64,000 nt of DNA from Thermoanaerobacterium sp. CMT5567-10 (GTDB taxonomy: Bacteria > Bacillota > Thermoanaerobacteria > Thermoanaerobacterales > Thermoanaerobacteraceae): NCBI RefSeq assembly GCF_030534315.2, contig NZ_CP130558.2:1168501-1232500 (forward strand), given 5' to 3'. This document shows positions 27,150 through 35,600 of this stretch, in pieces. Each line of letters starts with the position of its first letter. The stretch's first letter is position 1. A program made the translations under genes and the position numbers. Under the pieces are notes generated by a model that saw nothing but the letters and a program-made list of their open reading frames with translations, was not told where the DNA came from and made no database searches.

Positions 27150-27780
27150 GGATTAAAAAGAAAACAAGCATAAAAACAAAATGCTTTATGCATCATTCTC
27201 TTTCCTCTGCGGTTGAAATATCCGGGCCTTCAGAAAGCACTTTTGCGAGTATCAAAGGATTAACTTTCTACCGCTAAAGTTAATTCCTTTGCATCTATCC
27301 GGATATTTCATAAAAGAGAATGGCAATGGAAGGTTGCTTGATTTTCTTGAAACTGCATAAATAAGCAGTAGACATCATGCATTTACACCAGCGGCAAAGC
27401 CCTATGGCTCACGGGCTTGGATATGAGAAGACGGAATTTTGAGGCATCAGTTATCCGGCATGATAAAATACACCACAGCAATCTCATAAGCTATATCGCA
27501 AAATCCCTGCAGAAGCAATCTCTATCATGCTATGCGGATAATGCATTTAGAGGAGATAAAGCGGCTTACCGGCTTTATCTACGACATAATCACAACTGGT
27601 AATGATGTTTTAACAAAGGCTAAGCTTACTTTATGGATATAAAACTTACTCACGCAGCGACAATAGGAGAATATAAACGGCGAAGCTGGTTATATTCCTC
27701 TCTTAGGCATACTTTTTTTACCTGAAACTTTGCAGAAAACCGCTACATTGGAAGATCACTGGAGGATCCAATATACCCCA
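27150..27780 (+). ncRNA. Candidate large structured non-coding RNA
   Basis: No plausible ORF, but dense complementary segments. Seen pairings include 27168-27174/27185-27191; 27194-27203/27313-27322 (10 bp perfect); 27214-27225/27299-27310 (12 bp perfect); 27253-27267/27276-27291 (15 bp, one bulge); 27397-27402/27413-27418; 27452-27465/27523-27540 (14 bp with bulge), enclosed by 27372-27378/27602-27608; 27555-27562/27572-27579; 27669-27676/27690-27697; 27747-27752/27767-27772. These nest into two multi-branched domains. Base composition is visibly less AT-rich than the flanks. It resembles in style the large ornate RNAs of phages and islands (GOLLD, ROOL) but I cannot assign it. Confidence 0.6.
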
Positions 27781-27796
27781 TACTCTTAAAACCGAT

Positions 27797-27859
27797 ATAC
27801 TGGAAGATTTTCGGAAATTTCAAGTTGCCACTTTGGCAACTTGAAAAATGCAGATAATA
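27797..27859 (+). repeat. Hairpin module, copy A
   Basis: Conserved left box (TATACTGGAAGATTTTCGGAA), a 13-bp perfect stem (27818-27830/27834-27846) with a three-base loop, then a conserved right box with CAGATAAT. Same layout as copies at 28151 and 28425 but with a different stem sequence. Confidence 0.65.
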
Positions 27860-27919
27860 GCAAAAAGGCGAGTATTAATAAGACTTCATTAATTATATTG
27901 AGTTATGGAGATGTTATGA

Positions 27920-28090
27920 ATGAATAAATTAGATAGACAGATTAAAGCCTTAAAATGGCAATTAGAACACGATGCAAACGAAAAAGACAAGGAAATTCAC
28001 AAACAGGCGTTAAAGATATTGCAAGATATAAAGAATGGCAAGCCTACATCAAATATTATACATATTGAAAGTAGGAAAGGAACTTGCTGA
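27920..28090 (+). CDS. Small unknown protein between hairpin modules, 56 aa
   Basis: ATG at 27920 with GGAG at 27907-27910 runs 56 codons to TGA. The product is highly charged and helical (DRQIKALKWQLEHDANEKDK), ending in SRKGTC. A strong hairpin follows its stop and hairpin modules A and B flank it. No family recognised. Confidence 0.5.
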   Translation: MNKLDRQIKALKWQLEHDANEKDKEIHKQALKILQDIKNGKPTSNIIHIESRKGTC

Positions 28091-28101
28091 CAATTTAGGA
28101 G

Positions 28102-28128
28102 GTGGATCGGACACGGTGTCCTATCCAC
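28102..28128 (+). repeat. Strong hairpin after the 56-aa gene
   Basis: GTGGAT-C-GGACAC pairs with GTGTCC-T-ATCCAC, a 12-bp stem with one mismatch, starting 12 bases after the stop. There is no T run, so it is structural or protective rather than a standard terminator. Confidence 0.55.
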
Positions 28129-28150
28129 TTAAGACACATCAAAACCAATA

Positions 28151-28212
28151 TTCTGGAAAATTTTCGGAAATGGAAAAGTATCAAATTGATACTTTTCCAA
28201 ATACAGATATCG
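28151..28212 (+). repeat. Hairpin module, copy B
   Basis: Left box TTCTGGAAAATTTTCGGAA, stem TGGAAAAGTATC/GATACTTTTCCA (28171-28182/28188-28199), then AATACAGATAT. A further 9-bp hairpin follows at 28218-28242 (TAATTGTGC/GCACAATTA). Confidence 0.65.
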
Positions 28213-28375
28213 GAAGATAATTGTGCGGAATCTGCACAATTATAACACAATAATTGCCAACAAAGACTTAAATTTGTCTGTAAAACCTTTTAATAAGCAG
28301 GATATTATAATTTATACCTTTAAAGAATTAGACCCGCCTTAGAATGCAAATAAAAGCGGTTTAAAATACCAGTAG

Positions 28376-28419
28376 CGAAATTATTTCGTCACCGGAAAAC
28401 AGATAATCCTAATATGCAA
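28376..28419 (+). repeat. Partial hairpin module
   Basis: A short hairpin (CGAAAT/ATTTCG, 28376-28381/28383-28388) is followed by CCGGAAAACAGATAATCC, which carries the CAGATAAT right box but lacks the left box. It may be a degenerate fourth copy. Confidence 0.35.
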
Positions 28420-28424
28420 TCAAT

Positions 28425-28488
28425 ATACTGGAAAAATTTCGGAAGTGGAATGTTGCAAAAGTTGCAACATTCCAAATACAGATAATGG
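28425..28488 (+). repeat. Hairpin module, copy C
   Basis: Left box TATACTGGAAAAATTTCGGAA, 13-bp perfect stem TGGAATGTTGCAA/TTGCAACATTCCA (28446-28458/28462-28474), then AATACAGATAATGG. Left and right boxes match copies A and B while the stem does not. Confidence 0.65.
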
Positions 28489-28640
28489 AAAACAAGAAAC
28501 TGCTGAAAAAAATATCTAAAACTTTAAAATATACACCAATCACAATAAGAAGATGTGGCGATTTTGCAGAAGCAGTCAAAATGGCTTTATCAATTATTTC
28601 TGTTAAACTATATTACATTGATAACATCAGTTTTTATTGA
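28485..28640 (+). CDS. Doubtful 51-aa ORF at the end of hairpin module C
   Basis: ATG lies in the GATAATGG right box and the frame runs 51 codons. The product is basic at first (KKLLKKISKTLKYTP). No ribosome site is visible, since the hairpin fills the upstream stretch, and the same ATG is absent from copies A and B. It may be chance. Confidence 0.25.
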   Translation: MENKKLLKKISKTLKYTPITIRRCGDFAEAVKMALSIISVKLYYIDNISFY

Positions 28641-28835
28641 TATTATGCCTTTCAAGGCAACATAATTGTTTAAAATGATAACTAACCTATACTTACACAT
28701 AAAAACTGTTAACATTTTTCTCTTATTAAACTATTTAAGTTTGGTATGTATGCTTTTATCACTGTTATCAATTGTTTGACGACATTATTAATTTCTTGAT
28801 TTAAAGCCATTTTAAAAGCTTTTACTAAACATAGA

Positions 28836-28953
28836 GTCGACATTTTGCAAAACAATTGTCGACACGAAAAAATAGTACAATAAGCTGATAAAAGCATAAA
28901 AAATAATTAACAATGTCGACAATTTTATTTATTGATTTGTAGTATTTGTCGAC
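28836..28953. repeat. Cluster of four GTCGAC palindromes
   Basis: GTCGAC occurs at 28836, 28858, 28915 and 28948, mostly within TGTCGACA, in an otherwise very AT-rich stretch. A fifth related palindrome, CGACA-AAA-TGTCG, lies at 29014-29026. The cluster could be iterons, parS-like sites or recombinase sites. The rest of 28641-29020 holds no gene I can support. Confidence 0.5.
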
Positions 28954-28978
28954 ATAGGTGTCAATATTGAGGCAAAAT

Positions 28979-29107
28979 ATATTTATAGAGGAAAAAATAG
29001 CAATACCGAAAAACGACAAAATGTCGTCTTTCGCTGAAGATACTGCTGCTAAAATAAATGTATCACCGAGAACCATCCAAAGCGAAATCAAAATAGCTGA
29101 AAAATAG
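28979..29107 (+). pseudogene. Remnant of a ParB-like HTH protein
   Basis: The plus frame reads FIEEKIAIPKNDKMSSF, then AEDTAAKINVSPRTIQSEIK and a stop at 29105-29107. This is the helix-turn-helix core of ParB/RepB-like proteins. Only about 43 residues remain, with no catalytic N-terminal domain and no C-terminal part, so it is a fragment. Confidence 0.5.
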
Positions 29108-29155
29108 ATGACAAAGTAAAAAAGCAGATATGATACGAAAATAGGAGTGATTTTA

Positions 29156-30049
29156 ATGGGCAGACAGGGAAGCATTTTTTATAGATTGCTTAATAGTTTA
29201 AAAGAACAGCAGTCATTCGGAAAAAGTAAATATGCAATTAAGAAGAAGGCTAGAGAAGAAGCAATAAAGAATGGACTTCATGGACAAGATGTATTTAATG
29301 CTATGAATGATGCGGTTTTTAATGCAGGTATCTTCTCTGTGCAGACCTATGCAACTTATCGTAATGAAGTTAAAAAATTCGCTGATTGGTGCAAATCTAA
29401 AGGCGTAAAGAATAAGGACTTTGACAAAACAAAGGATATGGTATCAGACTATTTAATCGAAAAAATTTCACTGGGTCAATCAGCATGGTCTATAAAAGTT
29501 GCAAGATCAGCTTTAAGAAAAGCATATAAAGATAATAGCCTTGCCAATGATATTAAAATACCTGAAAGAAAATTAAAAAACATAACAAGATCAAGACTTG
29601 AAAAACCAGATGACAAAAAAATTAATCCGGATAACTATAAGGATTTAATAGATTTCTGTAAATCATCTGGCTTAAGAAGGCGTGAAGTATCAGCTATCAC
29701 TGCAAATGATATCTATAAAAAAGACGATAGATTATATGTTCATGTTAAAAACGGTAAAGGTGGCAAGACAAGAGAAGTTCCTGTGCTGAAAAAATATCAG
29801 CCTAAAATAGAAAGCATATTAGAAAAAGCTAAAGATAGAGGAAATGAAAGGCTTTTTACAAGAATTCCAGAACATCTTGATATACACAGCATGAGACGTG
29901 AGTATGCTCAAGACAGGTTTATAGAAATCAGAGGGCGAAAATACAAAAAATGTACAAGAGATAAAAGAGATAGAGAAGCAGTAAGAGAAGTAAGCAGAAA
30001 CTTAGGTCATAACCGTGAAAACGTCACAGTATCACATTATTTGTCATAA
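29156..30049 (+). CDS. Second tyrosine recombinase
   Basis: About 297 aa. A SAM-like N-terminal domain (about 50-120) precedes a catalytic domain with Arg in SGLRRREVSA, a beta-hairpin Lys in NGKGGKTREV, His/Arg in IHSMRREYA, LGHNRENVT and Tyr in SHYLS at the very end. It lacks the arm-binding domain of the first integrase. AGGAG at 29143-29147 fits the ATG at 29156. It may resolve or rearrange the element rather than integrate it; a link to the hairpin modules upstream is possible. Confidence 0.82.
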   Translation: MGRQGSIFYRLLNSLKEQQSFGKSKYAIKKKAREEAIKNGLHGQDVFNAMNDAVFNAGIFSVQTYATYRNEVKKFADWCKSKGVKNKDFDKTKDMVSDYLIEKISLGQSAWSIKVARSALRKAYKDNSLANDIKIPERKLKNITRSRLEKPDDKKINPDNYKDLIDFCKSSGLRRREVSAITANDIYKKDDRLYVHVKNGKGGKTREVPVLKKYQPKIESILEKAKDRGNERLFTRIPEHLDIHSMRREYAQDRFIEIRGRKYKKCTRDKRDREAVREVSRNLGHNRENVTVSHYLS

Positions 30050-30053
30050 AGAA

Positions 30054-30085
30054 ATAAAGGTGGTTGATCACGCCACCTTTATTTT
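30054..30085 (+). terminator. Terminator of the second recombinase
   Basis: ATAAAGGTGG pairs with CCACCTTTAT (10 bp), followed by TTTAGG, just after the stop codon. A second hairpin (CGGATTTTT/AAAAATCCG, 30322-30360) lies in the otherwise empty 30086-30381. Confidence 0.75.
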
Positions 30086-30381
30086 AGGTAGAACCTATTC
30101 TCTTTTTGCTTTTGATATAGGTACTCACCTTTTAGTTTTAAAAACTAATCCTCTTTTTATTTTTGATTTCTACCTTCGATTATATTATGACATATAAAAA
30201 GCAAAATGTCAATAGAATTTTAAAAATATTTTTACTATTTTATCAAATATATTTATTGCCTGCTTATACTTCGAAAAAAATAGCACGTCTGCGAAGAATG
30301 AGCAGAGGTGCGTCATAAATTCGGATTTTTGATTTGAGCAAAGCGAAAATGAAAAATCCGTACCATACTAATTAATTATTT

Positions 30382-30600
30382 TTACTCCATTTTAGCCATA
30401 TAGCAATATTCTTTAATCATTCTGTGGACTGCAGTCCTGCCTAATTTGCCCCTTTCAAAAATAAAAAGATAATCCAAATGAGAATATTTATATCTGTCTT
30501 TTTCTTTAAGCGAATTATCAATAGACTCTTTAACTGTTTGTTTAAAGGTATTTTCCTCTATTACAATTTGCAGTTGGATTAATTGGTTTGCTTCTGAAAT
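30382..30600 (-). pseudogene. Protein remnant, unknown family
   Basis: A minus-strand frame of 72 codons reads as protein (HLDYLFIFERGKLGRTAVHR to MAKME) but has an in-frame TGA just upstream and no normal start. An ATG 2 bases away in another frame suggests a frameshifted gene end. I do not recognise it. Confidence 0.35.
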
Positions 30601-30671
30601 TCATAATATTGTAATTCGAAACTAGATTTAGTATAATATTTTTAACATATTTATGGATTGGAGCTAATCAT

Positions 30672-30770
30672 ATGCCTGATAAAAAATTTTACAAAGGTTT
30701 AGTCATTGGATTAATTCTAAGCGCTATATTATGGTTCTTTATTATAATTTTAATAAAAAAATTTATATGA
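30672..30770 (+). CDS. 32-aa single-helix membrane protein
   Basis: GGAG lies eight bases before ATG. The product has a charged start (PDKKFYKG), one hydrophobic helix (about residues 9-27) and ends KKFI. It stands alone in a 900-base gap between the recombinase and manC. Function unknown; small membrane peptides may be toxins or regulators. 30771-30987 is AT-rich and empty. Confidence 0.55.
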   Translation: MPDKKFYKGLVIGLILSAILWFFIIILIKKFI

Positions 30771-30987
30771 TTTTAGCATAAATTTATATTGGTTTATAGG
30801 TTACTAATTCAATTTATAATTATTTTTGAATCCTATATTATACAAATCTTGATAATTTAATAACTTAATTAATAAAACCTTTATCAAATATTTATAATTG
30901 CATCATGAAAAATTTCAAATTTAATAATATTTGTAAGCTATGATAATAAAATTAAGCATGAATAATCTTGTTTTATCATCGTTATTT

Positions 30988-32070
30988 TTATAAGTACTCG
31001 CTCTTTTTCTCTCTAATCTCTTTCAATACTTCTTTCACATTCTGTGCTTTATCTTTAGAGCATATTAAAAGTGCGTCTTCTGTGTCTACGATTATTACAT
31101 CTTCTATGCCTAAAGTCGCAATGAGTTTATCACTTCCCGTTATGATACACTTTTTTGTATCTACGCTTACGACATTGCCTTTTATGACGTTGCCGTTCTC
31201 GTCTTTTTCATAGAGCCTTTCTATTGATGTCCAGCTTCCTACATCATCCCAACCAAAGTCTCCCGGCACTACATACACATTCTTCGCTTTTTCCATTATG
31301 CCGTAATCTATCGATATACTCTCAAGTTTTGAATATTCCTCATATAATACTTTTTCTATCTCATCTGAATCAAAGTGTTCTCTTATAACATTTAATGCAC
31401 TGTATAATTGTGGCATATATTCTTTTATCGCATTTAATATTGTAGATGTCTTCCATATGAACATGCCGCTATTCCACAGGTAGTTTCCGCTTTCTACATA
31501 TTTGACTGCTGTATCATAATCAGGCTTTTCTACAAATCTTTCTACTTTATGTACAGGATTATTGTTTAGTATCTCATGTGTTATTTTTCTGAAGTTTATA
31601 TATCCGTATCCTGTCTCTGGATGCTGCGGCTTTATACCTATTGTGACAAGATTGTTGCCTGATTTTGCTTTTTCTATTGCTGTTTTCAATACTCCTAAAT
31701 AGGTTTCTTCATCTTTTATTACGTGATCTGATGGCACTACTACCATGATAGAATCTTTTGATAGCTTTTCTGTATGCAGCGCTGCAAGACCTATGCAGGC
31801 TGCAGTATTCTTACCCATTGGCTCTATCAATATATTTTCTGTCGGAAGCTCTGGTATCTGGTCGCTAATCAAGCCTGCATAATCTATATTTGTAACGACA
31901 AAAATATTTTCAATTGGCATAAGTCTCCTTAGCCTATCTACCGTCTGATGAATCATAGTCTTATCACCGTATAGCTTTAAAAACTGCTTCGGCATCTTTA
32001 TCCTGCTTTTGGGCCAAAATCTTTCGCCCTTTCCCCCTGCCATGATTACACCTGTTATCATATGCATCAT
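30988..32070 (-). CDS. manC: Mannose-1-phosphate guanylyltransferase
   Basis: 360 aa nucleotidyltransferase making GDP-mannose from mannose-1-phosphate and GTP. The signature GGKGERFWPKSRIKMPKQFL lies near the start, followed by VVPSDHVI and FVEKP. The isomerase cupin domain of bifunctional enzymes is absent. It is the last gene of the polysaccharide locus. The next gene upstream is a broken epimerase. Confidence 0.9.
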   Translation of the reverse strand: MMHMITGVIMAGGKGERFWPKSRIKMPKQFLKLYGDKTMIHQTVDRLRRLMPIENIFVVTNIDYAGLISDQIPELPTENILIEPMGKNTAACIGLAALHTEKLSKDSIMVVVPSDHVIKDEETYLGVLKTAIEKAKSGNNLVTIGIKPQHPETGYGYINFRKITHEILNNNPVHKVERFVEKPDYDTAVKYVESGNYLWNSGMFIWKTSTILNAIKEYMPQLYSALNVIREHFDSDEIEKVLYEEYSKLESISIDYGIMEKAKNVYVVPGDFGWDDVGSWTSIERLYEKDENGNVIKGNVVSVDTKKCIITGSDKLIATLGIEDVIIVDTEDALLICSKDKAQNVKEVLKEIREKKSEYL

Positions 32071-32077
32071 TCCTTTT

Positions 32078-33035
32078 TTATTTTTCTATCTCAACAGCTA
32101 CTTCATCATTTGAGTATTTTAGCTTATAGTATTCTATCGTCTCTTTTAGTCCCTCTTCTAATGTATAATCTGGTTCCCATCCCAGCAAATCCTTTGCCTT
32201 TTGATTATCAAGATAACTATATAATATATCGCCTTTTCTTGTTTTCTTGGCTCTTTATATATAGGTTTTTGTGGTTCTTCCATGAATTTATTCATTATCT
32301 CAACTAGCTCATTTATAGTAGTTGATCTGTTTGTACTTATATTTATGATCTCGTCGTCTCCCTTTTCAAGCGCTAAAAGGTTTGCTTTTGCCACATCTTT
32401 TACATAGATAAAATCTTTCGTCTAATTACCATCTCCATATATAACGGGTCTCTCACCTTTTAACATTTTATCAATAAATATTGATATTACTCCACCTTCA
32501 CCTTTTGGATCCTGTCTTATACCGTATACATTGGCATATCTCAATACCGCATATTTTAAACCATATAGTTCGTTGTACACTTTTATGTGATGCTCTGGTG
32601 TATGTTTTGATATGCCATAATACGATATGGGATTTACAACGTGTTTTTCATCAACTCCTAGATACTCTGGGTCACCGTATACTGCTACTGAAGATGCATA
32701 AACAATCTTTTTAACATCGTATACCTACAACACTCTAGCAAATTAATCGTGTCTATAATATTTACCTTAGCGTCAAAGACTGGATCATTTATAGACCTCT
32801 GTATATCTATCTGAGCTGCATGATGTATTACAATGTCAATTTTCTCATCTTCAAATACCTTGTATAAATTACTATCTGTAATGTCTACATTATAAAATCT
32901 AGCCTTTTTATTTATGTTCTTTTTATTGCATGTAGACATATTGTCAAAAACAACGACATCATATCCATTATCTATAAGTAGATCTACAATATTTGATCCT
33001 ATGAAACCTGCTCCACCTGTGACTAATATGTTCAT
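32078..33035 (-). pseudogene. Broken UDP-glucose 4-epimerase-like gene
   Basis: The extended SDR start MNILVTGGAGFIGSNIVDLL is intact, but the gene has a frameshift near 32725 (after LLECCR), an in-frame TAG near 32421 where Gln is expected (GDGN-stop-TKDF), and a second frameshift near 32245 after KEPRK. Read across these, the product is a full-length epimerase. A 19-bp tandem duplication at 33021-33057 also puts the ribosome-site-linked ATG (33054) out of frame. Confidence 0.85.
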
Positions 33036-33057
33036 TAATGACTAATATGTTCATTAA
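33021..33057. repeat. 19-bp tandem duplication at the epimerase start
   Basis: GACTAATATGTTCATTAAT occurs twice in tandem (second copy differs only after base 18). It contains the start codon, and 19 is not a multiple of three. Confidence 0.8.
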
Positions 33058-34220
33058 AATTGCCCCTTATCGGTCTAGCTTTGTTACTCCAAACTCGTTA
33101 TACACATTATAATCCATAGATTTCAGCAATTCTTCTAAAGTCATATCACCTTTTATTCCAGATGACGCCTCTTTTGTTAATACAATTTTCAAAGTTAATA
33201 GTAATATTTTTAAATCTAGCCATACTGAATAATTCATTATATAAATAAGGTCTAACCTCAGTTTGTCATCAGCATCTGTAGTATACTTTCCTAAAACTTG
33301 TGCAAGCCCTGTAATACCTGCTTTAATATTATACCTGTATCTATAAGTCGGATATTGCTCTTTAAACTGTCTTACAAAATATGGTATTTCTGGTCTAGGA
33401 CCCACAAAGCTCCTTTCACCTTTTAAAACATTTAATAGCTGCGGCAGTTCATCGAGCCTTGTTGCTCTCAATATTTTACCTATTTTTGTTATACGCGGAT
33501 CATTGTCTGTAGCTAATACAGGACCCGTCATTTTTTCAGCATCTTTAACCATTGTCCTAAACTTGTATACCTTAAATTCTCGTTCATTTTCAGTAATTCT
33601 AGTTTGGCTATATATTACAGGTCCTGGAGACGTTGCTTTGATTAATATAGAAATTATAAACATGAATGGACTCGAAATTATTAATCCAATTAGTGCTACA
33701 ATACATCGCCAATTCTCTTCATCATTTTTTGCTCTGCTGTAAGTGCTAGATAATTAATACTAATCGTTGGAACATCATCAAATTGAATAAATTGTGATTA
33801 AGTTAAAAGAATATCTTTAAAATTTAGCACAATAAATATATGTTTTTTAATTTTAATAGCTTCTGAAATAATATCCGACTTAATCTTCTCATCTACTTTA
33901 TTGCAAATATATACTACATCTATTTCTTTAACATATTCTTTACTACTTAAAAATTTTTCAGGTTCTAATATGTACTTTATATCATACCAACCTTTTGAAC
34001 TTGTTATTAACTTTTTTGCTAGCTTTTCTGCCACTTCGCTGTCACCAATGATCATTATATTTTTCTCGCTGTGAACATACTTCCTTACATTCTGAACTAA
34101 ATATCTCCACAGTGACAACAAAATTAATTGTATAAAAAAAGTAATAAAAAATATACTTTTAGGAAAAGTAAACTGTTTAATAAAAAATGACGATGCTATT
34201 GTTATTATTTGCAATAAAAT

Positions 34221-34961
34221 CATGACCACCCGTAAAACGGGTGGTTTGCTCTGAGGCTATAAGCCTCTATTACTAGCCAGCGTCTAAAGGCGCTGGCTTT
34301 CACTTTGTTCAAGCCACCATGCATTTGTCACTTTTGCCCGCCCCTAAAGGGACAAACGTACTACGGGCTACCCCTTAAAGGGGTTCTCATATTCTTTTAC
34401 ACTCAATTTGTCCAACATAATATCTCGCTTTTCTTGTTCCTGAATGTATTTTTTTATCGTTGCCTCATTTAGCCCTACAGTGCTTACATAATATCCTTCT
34501 GCCCAAAAATGCCTATTCCCAAACTTATACTTTAGATTTGCATGTCTATCAAATATCATTAATGCACTCTTGCCTTTTAAGTATCCCATAAAACTTGATA
34601 CACTTATTTTTGGTGGTATGCTCACAAGCATGTGCACATGATCTGGCATTAGATGTCCTTCTATAATTTCCACTCCTTTATATTTACATAATTCTTTTAA
34701 TATATCTCTTATACTTTCTTTGTATTGATTATATATTATTTTTCGTCTATACTTAGGAGTGAACACAATATGGTACTTGCACATCCATTTTGTACGTGCC
34801 ATTTCATCTCGTTTATTAACCATTAAATCACCTTTCCTTTTGTTATATATAGTAGCTTGAACAACTCTATTATAACGGAAAGGTGATTTTTTGTATAACT
34901 TCTGTCGCGCACCCGCATAGCGGGTGGTTTTTTGTTTCGCTCGCTATGCGAGCTCAACAGG
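34221..34961 (-). mobile_element. IS200-type insertion sequence
   Basis: A single tnpA flanked by subterminal hairpins typical of the family: 34225-34232/34238-34245 at one end, and 34910-34916/34920-34926 plus 34939-34944/34948-34953 at the other. No inverted terminal repeats or target duplication, as expected for Y1 transposition. The exact edges are estimated from where the interrupted gene resumes. Confidence 0.8.
34368..34823 (-). CDS. tnpA: IS200/IS605-family Y1 transposase TnpA
   Basis: 151 aa HUH single-strand transposase with HVHMLVSIPP (the HUH metal site) and the nucleophile Tyr in NEATIKKYIQEQE. AAGGTGA precedes the ATG. No tnpB accompanies it, so it is IS200-like. The ORF appears intact and possibly active. 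Confidence 0.92.
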   Translation of the reverse strand: MVNKRDEMARTKWMCKYHIVFTPKYRRKIIYNQYKESIRDILKELCKYKGVEIIEGHLMPDHVHMLVSIPPKISVSSFMGYLKGKSALMIFDRHANLKYKFGNRHFWAEGYYVSTVGLNEATIKKYIQEQEKRDIMLDKLSVKEYENPFKG

Positions 34962-35600
34962 CTAAAGCCCATAATAAAATATCACTATACGCTTTTCTCG
35001 ATATAGCGTAAAGTCCATAGATATTAAACAATAAAATAACAAATAACATAATGACTGGTATTAATTGATAATAAGGCATAAAATTTATCATTGGCGGATT
35101 TATACCAAACTTTAAAATATATGCAATTATAAAGCCTATATGTACTAAATAATAAATCAACAATAAAAACAAAAAACTTACTCAATCTAAAAAATTTATT
35201 TATAGATATTTTCAAGTAATCATCCCCCCAATAATTTTACGACCGTTTTAATTTTATGTTTTTCGGTGATCTTATATAGTATACAAACTTAAATATTATT
35301 AATATAAAATATTAGTAAAATAAAAGAGCCTTTTTGTTCTTTATATAAGCTTCACAAAATTATATGATTTAAGTCTATTTGTTTTTCCAATAATCTCATC
35401 CTAAGTAAAATGTGTTTTAATTCCGTGTATAAAGTTGAACATTCTTATACTAAATCTATTAAAATCAATTAGCGTAATTTTCTCAACTTGTGAAAAAATA
35501 ATAATATACTTACCTAAATTATTTTGACAAATCCATTATTAAATCCCTAATACTTCACAGTTTTACCTTCTAACAACTATATAAGGCAATTAATGTTTGT

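Larger units (their letters stand above)
33067..35215 (-). pseudogene. Second priming sugar transferase, interrupted by IS200 element
   Basis: A polyprenyl glycosylphosphotransferase in pieces. The N-terminal membrane part (from TTG at 35215, frameshift near 35175) stops at the IS at about 34960. Coding resumes at about 34220 (VMILLQIITIASS) and runs to an in-frame TAA at 33798-33800, then a one-base frameshift near 33690. It ends with the catalytic domain at 33067-33663 (KFRTMVKDAE, RATRLDELPQLLNVLKG, VGPRPE). It would have attached the first sugar phosphate to undecaprenyl phosphate. Confidence 0.85.

Noticed and set aside
27417..27602. 61-codon plus frame in the structured region
   Set aside because: It spans several paired segments of the candidate RNA and lacks a ribosome site; probably chance in less AT-rich DNA.
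27797..28488. CRISPR array
   Set aside because: Only three copies, spaced by 270-360 bases, with the variable part inside the repeat as a paired stem; no cas genes.
28709..28897. 62-codon minus-strand frame over the GTCGAC cluster
   Set aside because: No ribosome site and it reads through the palindromes; composition does not look like protein.
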